Assembly (NCBI RefSeq): GCF_026241195.1
Contig: NZ_JAPFQO010000008.1
Span: forward strand, 186,001 to 250,000
Source of the DNA: Pontibacter anaerobius
Lineage (GTDB): Bacteria > Bacteroidota > Bacteroidia > Cytophagales > Hymenobacteraceae
Length of the DNA stretch: 64,000 bases
Reading direction: 5' to 3'
Below the pieces are notes generated by a model that worked only from the letters and a program-made list of their open reading frames with translations, did no database searches and was not told the origin of the DNA. The position numbers were made by a program, and so were the translations under genes. This document shows positions 31,793-40,099 of this stretch, in pieces (the first letter of the stretch is position 1; every line of letters starts with the position of its first letter).

Positions 31793-31834
31793 AGGAGAGT
31801 GCAGCCGATCATTCTGAAAAAAAGCAGAAGCCAC

Positions 31835-32104
31835 TTAATCCAAGCGTTTTTCTATCACAATGTCTGGCCTGTAGATACTTTCCTGAACCCGGATCAATTT
31901 ACCTTTCTCAAAGAAAACATATAAATCCCTATCATCACTTTGAGGTAGTCGGTACACGGTATGTTCTGCCGTCTTTTCAGACAAATAGACACCGACGTTT
32001 TTCTTCTTAAACTCACTTTCGGTCATACCAATATCAACGGTATTACGGACAAGCGCGCAGGCTGTCATGAGAAAGGTCAAAAGAAGCGTAATAACTATTT
32101 TCAT
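31835..32104 (-). CDS. small lipoprotein, possible BamE/SmpA-like fold
   Basis: An 89-residue lipoprotein. The start is set at 32104 because MKIVITLLLTFLMTACALV is a clean lipoprotein signal with C15; the longer frame upstream adds an unlikely 24 residues. The mature part contains DIGMTESEFKKKNVGVYLSE, which recalls the first helix of SmpA/OmlA (BamE)-like domains, and a strand-rich end (TVYRLPQ, LYVFFEKGKLIRVQE). The match is weak. It lies between REP elements and is monocistronic. Confidence 0.65.
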   Translation of the reverse strand: MKIVITLLLTFLMTACALVRNTVDIGMTESEFKKKNVGVYLSEKTAEHTVYRLPQSDDRDLYVFFEKGKLIRVQESIYRPDIVIEKRLD

Positions 32105-32230
32105 ATGGCAAGTAATTTTAGATAATCCTGTTTCAAGAATAGTCTGAAAGCTAATTAACTTGCTCTCAAAGAACATGCCTCTTATCTAATATTCTATTCG
32201 CTTCTCCACAAAAACAAAAATTTCTCCGAT

Positions 32231-32298
32231 GGCGCGCGCTTGCAGCTCGTGCCTTTTCTTTTCCACACCTTCAGTACGAGCTATAAGCTCGCACTAGC
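32231..32298. repeat. second REPIN (inverted REP pair)
   Basis: REP (32231-32253) with arms GGCGCGCGCT and AGCTCGTGCC, then the conserved TTTTCTTTTCCAC, then an inverted REP (32274-32298) with arms GTACGAGCT and AGCTCGCAC around ATA. The spacer is shorter than in the REPIN at 31062. Confidence 0.82.
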
Positions 32299-32326
32299 AA
32301 TGTGATAAATGAGCACTATAAAGTAT

Positions 32327-32365
32327 AAAAGCGGGGCTTTAAGGTTACGCAACAGCCCCGCTTTT
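32327..32365 (-). terminator. terminator of the ArsR/SRPBCC operon
   Basis: AAAAGCGGGGCT (32327-32338) and AGCCCCGCTTTT (32354-32365) are perfect 12-base arms with T-runs on both strands. Confidence 0.82.
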
Positions 32366-32409
32366 ATGTATGCTATTAAAAATGATCTCTTTTCTGCCCC
32401 TTACCGACC

Positions 32410-32919
32410 TTAAGCTTCCTGTTTCTGGGCAGCCAGTAATGCATCGAGGTTTTCCATGGCCATGGTCAGGCCTTCTTTAAAGCCCATCTCGATGGTGGTT
32501 TCGAGTTGTGCCAGGTCATCGAATGTGATCAGGTTCTCTACTAAAGTAACCTCCTCTCTGGGTGTAAAGCTTACCTCCCACTTCGATTGCGGCATTTCTG
32601 TGTTTACCACTCCTTCCGCATCTGCAAAGCCATCAAGGGCGGTAAAGCTCTTTTTAGGATCAATGGTCTTGTAGTTAGCCAATGCCCAATGCTCTTCCCC
32701 TTCGGGGCCAACCATAGCATAGTGCCAGTAGCCGCCTTCCCTGAAATCCATCGTTTTGGTGCGGGCTTTCCATGGCTTAGGCGCCCACCATTGGTCCAGT
32801 ATCTCGCTTTTTGTGTAAGCATCCCACACAAGCGGGAGCTCTGCTGCAAACTCTCTTTTAACTGTTATCGTTTTGTTTTCCTCGTTCACGGAGAACTCAA
32901 ATTCCAGGTCGTGTTTCAT
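32410..32919 (-). CDS. SRPBCC (AHSA1-like) domain protein
   Basis: A 169-residue START/Bet v1-like protein. It opens with [33 protein letters not shown], the classic AHSA1 beginning, then [18 protein letters not shown] and a C-terminal helix [21 protein letters not shown]. These proteins bind hydrophobic ligands or act as co-chaperone-like factors; here the role is unknown. Its start overlaps the ArsR-family gene by four bases (32916-32919), so the regulator and SRPBCC protein are made together, a very common pair in Bacteroidota. Confidence 0.92.
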   Translation of the reverse strand: MKHDLEFEFSVNEENKTITVKREFAAELPLVWDAYTKSEILDQWWAPKPWKARTKTMDFREGGYWHYAMVGPEGEEHWALANYKTIDPKKSFTALDGFADAEGVVNTEMPQSKWEVSFTPREEVTLVENLITFDDLAQLETTIEMGFKEGLTMAMENLDALLAAQKQEA

Positions 32920-33236
32920 GGCTTATTTTGTTTTATGTTAGAAAATATAGTGTCAAGTTGGTTAAAGCGGTCTTCCCAGATCTTCCTGAACTGTTCCAAC
33001 CATTTGTCTATCTCTTTCATTTTAGCAACTTCAAGCTGATAGTAAATTTCCCGCCCCTGCTGTTCCTGTTTCACAAGCTGGCACTCTACAAGTATCTGCA
33101 AGTGCTTAGAAACAGCTTGCCTGCTGGTGTCAAAATGTTCGGCTATCGCATTCGGAGTCATCGCCTGCAGGGCAATTAAACCAATTATGGCTCTTCGGGT
33201 AGGGTCTGCTATCGCCTGGAAAATGTCTCTCCTCAT
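32916..33236 (-). CDS. ArsR-family transcriptional regulator
   Basis: A 106-residue winged-helix regulator. [21 protein letters not shown] is the usual opening; the recognition helix lies in [27 protein letters not shown], and the wing follows in [15 protein letters not shown]. No metal-binding cysteine pair is present, so it belongs to the non-metal group paired with SRPBCC proteins. It probably represses its own operon, since a large inverted repeat lies just upstream (33249-33298). Confidence 0.93.
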   Translation of the reverse strand: MRRDIFQAIADPTRRAIIGLIALQAMTPNAIAEHFDTSRQAVSKHLQILVECQLVKQEQQGREIYYQLEVAKMKEIDKWLEQFRKIWEDRFNQLDTIFSNIKQNKP

Positions 33237-33248
33237 CTGTCAATCAAA

Positions 33249-33298
33249 ATATGCAACCGTTTGTTTGCTAATATACGTGCAATTATTCGGTTGCGTAT
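33249..33298 (-). promoter_or_regulatory. candidate ArsR operator (inverted repeat)
   Basis: ATATGCAACCG (33249-33259) and CGGTTGCGTAT (33288-33298) are inverted repeats with one mismatch, 28 bases apart, starting 13 bases upstream of the regulator's start codon. Confidence 0.55.
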
Positions 33299-33335
33299 AA
33301 TATTTTTGATTTATTTTTTTATCTAAATACCCGCT

Positions 33336-33370
33336 TGTGCGAGCTTGTAGCACGTGAATTTCCTTTCCAC
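33336..33370. repeat. degenerate REP copy
   Basis: GTGCGAGCTTGTAGCACGTG followed by AATTTCCTTTCCAC. The left arm and T-rich tail match the REP family near the RAYT gene, but the right arm carries changes. Confidence 0.6.
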
Positions 33371-33471
33371 GAGGCTACCATCCATAAAGGCTAATGTTGC
33401 TAAACCTGAACTTCAGGCAAAGGCGCTCGTACCTATATAATCCCTATTAAACTAAAAATAAGGCAAAATAT

Positions 33472-33876
33472 ATGGAAAAAGATAACTGTTTGACTGGCCC
33501 TGCTAAACCCCGTATCGCGGAAAGGCTGGCCGAAAAATTAAGCATGGCAGCTAATAGCGCTACTATTTATGGTGAGCCGGTAGAACGGGATGGTGTTACC
33601 GTCATTCCCGTTTCTAAGGCATCATATGGTTTTGGTGGTGGAGAAGGTGCAGGCACAGAAGGAAAAGGATCAGGATCTGGCGGTGGCGGTGGCATGGCAC
33701 TTACTCCAATAGGTTATATTGAAATAAAGCAGGGAGCAACCCGTTTCCGCACCATCCGCGACCCGCAAACGGTAGTAAAAATAGTAGCTATCAGCAGCCT
33801 GGCTTTATTTCTGACTACTAAGACCATCGTAGAAATTTTCAAGAATAAGAGCATTGTAAAGCTATTGAAGAAGTAA
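33472..33876 (+). CDS. GerW/YtfJ-family protein
   Basis: A 134-residue protein. The core TIYGEPVERDGVTVIPVSKASYGFGGGEG, a glycine-rich stretch (GKGSGSGGGGGMA) and LTPIGYIEIKQG are the order of motifs in the GerW family (PF09579, YtfJ), named from spore formers. A hydrophobic segment near the end (VVKIVAISSLALFLTT) could be a membrane anchor. The organism is not expected to sporulate, so the role here is unknown. Monocistronic between REP copies. Confidence 0.82.
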   Translation: MEKDNCLTGPAKPRIAERLAEKLSMAANSATIYGEPVERDGVTVIPVSKASYGFGGGEGAGTEGKGSGSGGGGGMALTPIGYIEIKQGATRFRTIRDPQTVVKIVAISSLALFLTTKTIVEIFKNKSIVKLLKK

Positions 33877-33912
33877 GTTTACGGTGGCAGGCCAGATGAA
33901 AATACAGCCCCC

Positions 33913-33938
33913 GCTGGCGCGAGCTTGCAGCTCGTGCC
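33913..33938. repeat. REP palindrome after the GerW-like gene
   Basis: Arms GGCGCGAGCT and AGCTCGTGCC around TGC, identical to REP 1 at 31062. No partner in inverse orientation was recognised nearby. Confidence 0.8.
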
Positions 33939-34092
33939 TTAGCTCCCACCCAGCTGTACTATCAACACGCGAGCGGTTCAGGTTACTGCCTTTCCCTATC
34001 AGCCCAAATCCCCCGATCAGTATTATATACTTCTACCGCAACTGTGTCCCTGCCAGGATGTATACATACTATAAGCAGTTTGCTTCTCCCCT

Positions 34093-35118
34093 ATGAGCAA
34101 AAAGATCCAGAAGCCGTCCAAGCCAGTAACTGGTTCTATGTTGAAAGCTCCGTTTCTGTGGATGGAGTGGGGAATGAACTGGCTCACTTACTGGATGAGC
34201 CACCTTGCTGTGTTTAAGCTTCTGAAGTATGTGGGCAAGCTGGCCATATTGGTCGCTATTATTGGCTGGTTTTGGGAGGCACCCACACGCCGGAATGCCT
34301 CCATTCGCGAGAATTGGGCTGTACTTTACGAGAAAGGGGGCGGCCGCATGGAGGCCTTGCTATTCCTCCGCCAGGAAGGCGTTGATCTCAGGGGCTTTAA
34401 CGGGGAGTATGGCTTCTTTGAGGGTATTGACCTGCAAGGGGCTAACTTATACGGAGCCGACCTGTCTAATGCCAAGCTGGCAAAGGCAAACCTGAGCCAC
34501 ACCACCCTCACCAATTCCGAACTAAACAAAGCCGTGCTGGACAGCGCCAACCTAAAGGCCGCCATATTAGCCAACTCTGACCTGACGGGTGCCTGGCTTC
34601 GCTACGCCGTACTTGACAGGGCCAACCTCACCTTCACTAATTTCAGCCGTGCCTTTGTAAGCGGAGCCAGTCTGCGGTCTGCCAACTTTAATGAAGCCAG
34701 GCTAAGCCATGCATTTTTCCATGCTGCTGATCTGCGCGGTGCTACCTTTCAGTTTGCCAAGTTAGACAGTACTGATTTAAACAGGGCTAAGCTAAGTGAT
34801 GCCGACCTGTCACTGGCCGACATGCGGGGTGTTAAGTTATTTAATGCCGATCTGACAAACGCAACGCTTACGTTCGCCATGTTGGTTAACGCAGACTTAA
34901 GCGGTGCTATGATGCGGGGGGCCGACCTGAATAATTCCATTTTAATAGATGCCAACTTAGAAAACGCTGTGTTGGATAATGCCAATCTAAGAGGTGCCAA
35001 CCTGCGAGGCGTAAATCTTAAAAATGCCAGCCTGCGCGGTGCAGACCTGCGGAGCGTCCGCTTCCTGAGCGATTCCGCTTTACAACATGCCGATACCACT
35101 GGTGTACTGCTGCGGTAG
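34093..35118 (+). CDS. membrane-anchored pentapeptide-repeat protein
   Basis: A 341-residue protein. A basic start (MSKKIQKPSKPVTGS) and a hydrophobic segment (about 45-62, VGKLAILVAIIGWFW) suggest one membrane anchor. From about residue 97 to 335 the sequence is an almost unbroken run of pentapeptide repeats of the A(D/N)LxG type (DLQGANLYGADLSNAKLAKA is one stretch), which folds as a right-handed four-sided beta helix. About 45 repeats are present. Some such proteins mimic DNA and protect gyrase, but most have no known role; nothing here decides between these. Confidence 0.9.
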   Translation: MSKKIQKPSKPVTGSMLKAPFLWMEWGMNWLTYWMSHLAVFKLLKYVGKLAILVAIIGWFWEAPTRRNASIRENWAVLYEKGGGRMEALLFLRQEGVDLRGFNGEYGFFEGIDLQGANLYGADLSNAKLAKANLSHTTLTNSELNKAVLDSANLKAAILANSDLTGAWLRYAVLDRANLTFTNFSRAFVSGASLRSANFNEARLSHAFFHAADLRGATFQFAKLDSTDLNRAKLSDADLSLADMRGVKLFNADLTNATLTFAMLVNADLSGAMMRGADLNNSILIDANLENAVLDNANLRGANLRGVNLKNASLRGADLRSVRFLSDSALQHADTTGVLLR

Positions 35119-35238
35119 TTGTGTTAGATTTTTACTTTGGAACGGGTTATTATTCCTCCTGGTTTTAGTGGGCTATGTGATTTTCGTGAATGATTTTCAT
35201 AACCCTATCCCTTAAAGCAGGGCCGTTAAGTCCTATAA

Positions 35239-35336
35239 AAACTATCCCCTGGAGGGGATTATACAGGTGTAAAGCCAATAGCCCAAGCATTTAATCAAGC
35301 GTTACCACCCCCTGGCTCCCCTCAAGGGGATAGTTT
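35239..35336. mobile_element. 98-bp MITE-like element with terminal inverted repeats
   Basis: The ends AAACTATCCCCTGGAGGGG (35239-35257) and CCCCTCAAGGGGATAGTTT (35318-35336) are inverted repeats with one mismatch in 19. It carries no coding capacity. A related but worn copy may lie at about 40885-41035 (contains GGAAACTATCCCTTTGAGG). Confidence 0.55.
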
Positions 35337-35415
35337 AGATACCGCTACCTTTGAATGTAATATCTTAAAGTAAATGTGGGATATCCGACTCAACTGGCCG
35401 AGGGCTAGTAAAAAG

Positions 35416-35445
35416 TATGGCACAAGCGTGGACGCTTGCGCCATA
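35416..35445. repeat. REP-like hairpin of a different family
   Basis: TATGGCACAAGCG (35416-35428) and CGCTTGCGCCATA (35433-35445) pair with one wobble around a 4-base loop. The rest of the 35119-35555 spacer has no gene. Confidence 0.6.
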
Positions 35446-35555
35446 ACAACCAAATTTATCAGAATCAAAAGGCCCTACTTCGCAAGCGGCTCCGAAATGC
35501 TTCAGCGTAGGTGGGGCATTCCCTACTGAGACGTAATGCCTGTTAACGCATGCAG

Positions 35556-37649
35556 CTACTTACGCAGGTACTGATCCTCACCCTTGAGCCAGTCTTGACG
35601 CGCCGGAGCAAAAAAGACAAGAAACTCTGTATCCTCCAGCACCACGATAGAATGTGGCTTATCAGGCGGCAGCACCAGCACCTCGTTGGCACGTACCTCC
35701 ACGTCATGGTCATCAACCTGGTACTGCATCGCCCCCCGTGTTACCAGCATATACTCCTCGTTGGGATGGGAATGGCGATGGATTTCGTAGCCCTTTTTAG
35801 CGGTGAAATGTGCTAACGTAGCTTTTTCCCCGTTGATCACTTGCCGGGATACTGAGTCGCTCATTTCCTCTTTCTCAACGGTATCCCACGAAAATTTACT
35901 AATGTCCTTGTTCATATCAGTTCCTTGTTTGTTTTCTATATAGATTCCTGAACCTACCACGTAGGCCTCCCCGTTGTGCTGCACCTTGCGCACAAAGGTT
36001 TTCTTCAGCGCAGGCGTGTTGTCCCCGGGCTTATACCAGTAGTGCTCCAACCAGGCGCTGCCCTGCTCCATAGCTGCGGCAATCTCTTCCTTTACCACTT
36101 CTTTTCCCTGCAGGTCCTTCAGATCAATCAGGTTCTTTCCCTCCAGGCTGGGCTGTGCCGGGTTCACCAGTTCGGTACCGTCAGGGGTCTGAACGAACAC
36201 GTAGGTATCCATGAAATAGAAAGGTCCTTTTTTGTCGCGGAGCAGGTTAAAAGCATCTTTGCCCGTCTCTTTTATAAGGATTGCGGCCTGGTTCACCACA
36301 TCTTCCAGGAGATGCTCGTCCAGCTGCATGTTGTAGAGGCCACTGCCCACCAGGTACTGCTTGCCCGACGGAAAGGTAACCCGCTTCACGTAGCAGGACT
36401 TCCAGGTAGGGAAAATCTCAAAGGGTTTCGGCCACATGGCATGCAACCAGCCTTGCCCCTCCGGAGCGGAAGCGATCTCCAGGAACATCCTGCCGATCGG
36501 CTTTCCAAGTGCATCCTTAAGCCCGCGTACATCCTTGCCCTCCCCTTCCGGAAGCTCGCCATGGAAAACCCTTACACCGTCCAGGGACCAGACGAAGAAG
36601 TAGATCTCATCGTGCAACCATTTGGAGCCTTGCTGCCGCATTTCCGGGAAAGCTCCTTCCCCTTTCTGCTCCAGTAAAACCGCCGCCTCGTTCACCAGTT
36701 TCACCAGTTCCTGCGCTGTCATACTTGTAGCGGGCTGCTTCTCTTTCGGCGCGTCCGCCAGGTACACACCGCAACCTACCATCACATCCTTGCCTTGCAG
36801 CTTTGCCTTGTGCACATAGGCTGACTTCTGCGTCGATACATTCTCGCCGGGCTTTGGCCACATATAATCCATCCAGCCTGCACCCTGCGCTTGTACCATC
36901 CGGATCATCTCCTGGTTCAGCAGCTTGCCCTGTGTATCCTTCATATCGAGCAGGTCGCGCCCCTCCAGGTTAGGAAAGGCCGGGTTGAGTATCTCAACGC
37001 CATCCATGCCGATGATGAAGATGTAAGCATCTTTTACCCTGAAAGGGCCTGCCGGGTCGCGCAGCAGGTTAAAGGCATCCTTTCCTTGCTGCTCTACTGC
37101 TGTAACAGCCCTGCTCACCATGTCTACCACATACTCACGCTCCATGCGGTCGTTGTACATGCCGCTGCCCACAATGTACTGCTTACCCGAAGGCGATGTC
37201 ACCAGCTGCACGTAGCTGCTCTTCCAGCGGGGCAGCAGGCCACCCGGCACCGGCCACTCGTAGTGGTACCAGCCCTCGGGCTTGTTTGGGGTGGCGGTGG
37301 CCGCGGAAATAAGGCCGCGGATGATGGGCTTGCCGTTCATGTCCTTCAGCTCCAGCTGGTTTTTGCCTACCATGGAGGTGTCGGGGTGCACCAGCATGTT
37401 GCCCTCCGGATCGAGCACAAACACATAGCTCTCGCCCTTACGCCAGCGGCTACCGGCTTTACCGAAATCTTCGAAGGCCGCCTCTCCTTTTACATGGAGC
37501 AGGTCTGCCGCCTCCTGCACGAGTTGAACAAGCTCACGTGTCTCCCTGTACTCATGCCCGGCGGTTGCAGGTTGAGTATTTTCGGCGGAAACTCCCGCTG
37601 TGTCTGGTGCAGTCTGTCGCCCCACCGACGGATGATTGTTCTTCTTCAT
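35556..37649 (-). CDS. four-Cache tandem protein with C-terminal cupin
   Basis: A 697-residue protein with four Cache-like units in the order A-B-A-B. A units carry WRKGESYVFVLDPEGNMLVH and GGLLPRWKSSYVQLV with SGKQYIVGSGMYND; B units carry FRVKDAYIFIIGMDGVEILNP, WMDYMWPKPGENVSTQKSAY and VGCGVYLAD. A cupin follows (about 595-697) with metal-type HRHSHPNEEYMLVTRG and PPDKPHSIVV. Cache domains normally sense small molecules outside the cell, yet this copy lacks a signal peptide, unlike its two paralogues. The start at 37649 is chosen because the longer frame would overlap the upstream half-cupin gene. Ligand and partner are unknown. Confidence 0.85.
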   Translation of the reverse strand: MKKNNHPSVGRQTAPDTAGVSAENTQPATAGHEYRETRELVQLVQEAADLLHVKGEAAFEDFGKAGSRWRKGESYVFVLDPEGNMLVHPDTSMVGKNQLELKDMNGKPIIRGLISAATATPNKPEGWYHYEWPVPGGLLPRWKSSYVQLVTSPSGKQYIVGSGMYNDRMEREYVVDMVSRAVTAVEQQGKDAFNLLRDPAGPFRVKDAYIFIIGMDGVEILNPAFPNLEGRDLLDMKDTQGKLLNQEMIRMVQAQGAGWMDYMWPKPGENVSTQKSAYVHKAKLQGKDVMVGCGVYLADAPKEKQPATSMTAQELVKLVNEAAVLLEQKGEGAFPEMRQQGSKWLHDEIYFFVWSLDGVRVFHGELPEGEGKDVRGLKDALGKPIGRMFLEIASAPEGQGWLHAMWPKPFEIFPTWKSCYVKRVTFPSGKQYLVGSGLYNMQLDEHLLEDVVNQAAILIKETGKDAFNLLRDKKGPFYFMDTYVFVQTPDGTELVNPAQPSLEGKNLIDLKDLQGKEVVKEEIAAAMEQGSAWLEHYWYKPGDNTPALKKTFVRKVQHNGEAYVVGSGIYIENKQGTDMNKDISKFSWDTVEKEEMSDSVSRQVINGEKATLAHFTAKKGYEIHRHSHPNEEYMLVTRGAMQYQVDDHDVEVRANEVLVLPPDKPHSIVVLEDTEFLVFFAPARQDWLKGEDQYLRK

Positions 37650-37660
37650 AGCTATACCTC

Positions 37661-37873
37661 TTATTGTTTGTCCTTCTGAGGGTGACGCAGGTGCTGGTCT
37701 TCTCCCATGAGCCATTCTTCCCGTACCTGTGTAAAGAAATCAACGAACCGGATATCCTGAAGCATGGCCACGGCGTGTGGAACGTTAGCAGGATTGACCA
37801 GCACCCCACCTGGTTTCAGGGCAGCCTCCCACTCATCAAAGACCACTCTGCCAGTTAATTTTCCAGGCTTCAT
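37661..37873 (-). pseudogene. half-cupin remnant, translationally coupled to the upstream Cache gene
   Basis: A 70-residue frame whose sequence GGVLVNPANVPHAVAML...FVDFFTQVREEWLMGEDQHLRH matches the last third of the cupin fused to the neighbouring Cache protein (VLVLPPDKPHSIVV...DWLKGEDQYLRK). The first half of the fold, with the HxH metal ligands, is missing. The ATG overlaps the stop of the upstream Cache gene (ATGA at 37870-37873), and the next gene starts 11 bases after its stop. It could be a decayed fusion or a short expressed protein. Confidence 0.6.
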
Positions 37874-39681
37874 TCCTTGTTAGTCCCTATTTCATTTGTG
37901 GTTCGTTTAGCTCCTTCAACTCCTTCCGCACCATCTTCCGGATAGAACCCGGACCCGACGATGTATACCTCATCGCCATGCTGCACTTTCTTCACGTAGG
38001 TGTGCTTTTGGGTAGGTATGTTTTCGCCTGGCCTGTACCAGTAGTAGTCTACCCAGGCGCTGCCGTTCTTCAGGGCGGCAGCTGTGTACTCCCGCACAAA
38101 GGGCTTGCCTTTCACATCTTTCTCGTTGATCAGGTTCTTGCCTTCCAGGCTTGGCTGGGCCGGGTTCACCAACTCCACACCGCTGCTGTCTTCGACAAAC
38201 ACATAAGTATCCAGGAAATAGAATGGCCCATGCTTGTCGCGGAGTTTGTCAAAAGCTTCCTTTCCCTGCTCCTGCACCAACGCTGCGGCACGGTTCACTT
38301 CATCCTCAATAAAGGCCTTGTCCATTTGCATGTTGTAGAGGCCGCTGCCCACCAGGTACTGTTTGCCCGAAGGGAAGGTAACCCGCTTCACGTAGCTGGA
38401 CTTCCAGGTGGGGAAGATACTGCCCGGCTCCGGGTACATATAGTGCACCCATCCCTCCCCTTTCGGGCTTTTGACTGTCTCCAGGAACATCTTGCCATAG
38501 GGCCTGCCGAACGCATCTTTGGTACCATCCACTTTTTGACCTTCTATAGACGGGTTGGCAGCATGAAAAACCCTGTCGCCGTCCAGCGTCCAGACGAAGA
38601 GGTACTTATCATCCTGCAACCATTTGGCCCCTTTTTTCCGGAAGTCCGGGTATGCCTTTTCACCGCGCTTCTTAAGTTCAGCAGCCGCATCGTTTACAAA
38701 GCTCATCAGCTCCGAAGCGCTCATCTTTTTAGTTGTAGCGCTTGCCTTCGGCGCATCCGCCAGGTACACACCGGCCCCCACTACCACCTGCTTTCCATCC
38801 AGGTTGGCGGCTTTCACATAAGCTGATTTTTGGGTAGGGATGCTCTCTCCGGGCTTGGGCCACAAGTAATCCACCCAGCCGGCACCCTTGGTCTGCGCTG
38901 TTTTAAGTATCTCCCGCACGAAGTATTTGCCCTGGGTATCCTTCATGTCGTAGTTATTTTCACCTTCAATGCTCGGGAACATCGGGTTCACGATCTCAAC
39001 GCCTTCCGGGGTAAAAACAAAGATGTAGGTGTCCTTGGCGAGGTAAGGGCCTGCCGGGTCGTGGAACAGCTTATAAGCAGCCTCTCCGCGCTGCTCCACC
39101 TCTGCTGCGGCCTTGTTCACCATGTCCTCCACGAATGCGCGCTCCATGCGGTCGTTGTACATGCCGCTGCCCACGATGTACTGCTTGCCCGAGGGGGTCT
39201 TCACCAGCTGCACGTAGCTGCTCTTCCAGCGGGGCAGCAGGCCGCCCGGCACCGGCCACTCGTAGTGGTACCAGCCCTCGGGCTTGTTTGGGGTGGCGGT
39301 GGCCGAAGAGATGAGGCCGCGGATGATGGGCTTGCCGTTCACGTCCTCTAGCTCCAGTTGGTTTTTGCCCACCATGGAGGTGTCGGGGTGCACCAGCATG
39401 TTGCCCTCCGGATCGAGCACGAACACATAGCTCTCGCCCTTACGCCAGCGGCTGCCTGGCTTGCGGAAATCATCGAAGGCCGCTTCGCCCTTGGTGCGAA
39501 CCATCTCCGCAGCATCCTTTACCAGGGCTGTGAGTTGGCGGGTAGAATCCTGCACCGCGCTGCCTCTCACTTCCTCTGCCATAGCAACAGGCCATACAGG
39601 ACTGTTGCTGCCCCAGCTTTGGGTGCTGTAAACTAGAAGTATGGCAAAGGGCAATAGTTTGAAGAAAGGAGTAATTTTCAT
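37870..39681 (-). CDS. secreted four-Cache tandem protein
   Basis: A 603-residue exported protein. The ATG at 39681 gives MKITPFFKLLPFAILLVYSTQSWGS, a signal peptide; the longer frame upstream is unlikely. Four Cache-like units of about 130 residues follow: A (WRKGESYVFVLDPEGNMLVH), B (YLAKDTYIFVFTPEGVEIVNP), A (WLQDDKYLFVWTLDGDRVFH) and B (FYFLDTYVFVEDSSGVELVNP), each closing with a G(S/A)G(V/L/F)Y motif. No kinase, methyl-accepting or other output domain and no membrane anchor is present, so it is probably a periplasmic ligand-binding protein. It is the first gene of an operon with the half-cupin and the cupin-fused paralogue. Confidence 0.85.
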   Translation of the reverse strand: MKITPFFKLLPFAILLVYSTQSWGSNSPVWPVAMAEEVRGSAVQDSTRQLTALVKDAAEMVRTKGEAAFDDFRKPGSRWRKGESYVFVLDPEGNMLVHPDTSMVGKNQLELEDVNGKPIIRGLISSATATPNKPEGWYHYEWPVPGGLLPRWKSSYVQLVKTPSGKQYIVGSGMYNDRMERAFVEDMVNKAAAEVEQRGEAAYKLFHDPAGPYLAKDTYIFVFTPEGVEIVNPMFPSIEGENNYDMKDTQGKYFVREILKTAQTKGAGWVDYLWPKPGESIPTQKSAYVKAANLDGKQVVVGAGVYLADAPKASATTKKMSASELMSFVNDAAAELKKRGEKAYPDFRKKGAKWLQDDKYLFVWTLDGDRVFHAANPSIEGQKVDGTKDAFGRPYGKMFLETVKSPKGEGWVHYMYPEPGSIFPTWKSSYVKRVTFPSGKQYLVGSGLYNMQMDKAFIEDEVNRAAALVQEQGKEAFDKLRDKHGPFYFLDTYVFVEDSSGVELVNPAQPSLEGKNLINEKDVKGKPFVREYTAAALKNGSAWVDYYWYRPGENIPTQKHTYVKKVQHGDEVYIVGSGFYPEDGAEGVEGAKRTTNEIGTNKE

Positions 39682-39954
39682 GACCAAAAAGTATAATAGA
39701 AGATTGTAGACATGCCAAAGCGCCTGACCACCGGGCTTCGTGGCCAGCAAACCAAACAGATTGTTTTTAAATAATCCTAACTATCCTAAATATATTACGA
39801 ATTCAACGGTGGCATGTATATTCCTACCGGGCCATTCCGGTTATGAGCCTGATATAATTTAGCTAACAGCTCCTGTGGGCTGGCAGGCGCTCCGTAATAA
39901 GCGTGGGATGCAGGATCAGGCTTCTCTTTGAAACAAAGTATGGTGCATGTCTGT

Positions 39955-40070
39955 GGGTGACAAAGTATTGCCGTAAAGTATTCCGGAGTAAAGACAATTA
40001 TCCTGGCATGGCTGCCGGCAAGACAAAAACATCTATGCCTGGTGCATAATGTCCAGCCAAGTGAATCATC
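39955..40070. pseudogene. rearranged remnant of a RAYT transposase
   Basis: The plus strand at 40028-40066 reads NIYAWCIMSSQVN, matching EIYAWCIMPSHAH of the intact RAYT at 31.2 kb, with the HUH histidine changed to Gln. The minus strand at 39955-40002 reads IVFTPEYFTAIL, matching DVFTREEYFAIL from the same protein. The two pieces are in opposite orientation, so the copy has been broken and partly inverted. Confidence 0.6.
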
Positions 40071-40099
40071 CCCCACCCTTAAATCATAAAAAATATATT

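Noticed and set aside
39795-40076. 93-codon minus-strand frame as a real gene
   Set aside because: Its 5' part is the antisense of a RAYT relic and the start is unsupported; only the last 40 residues look protein-like, too little to name a gene.
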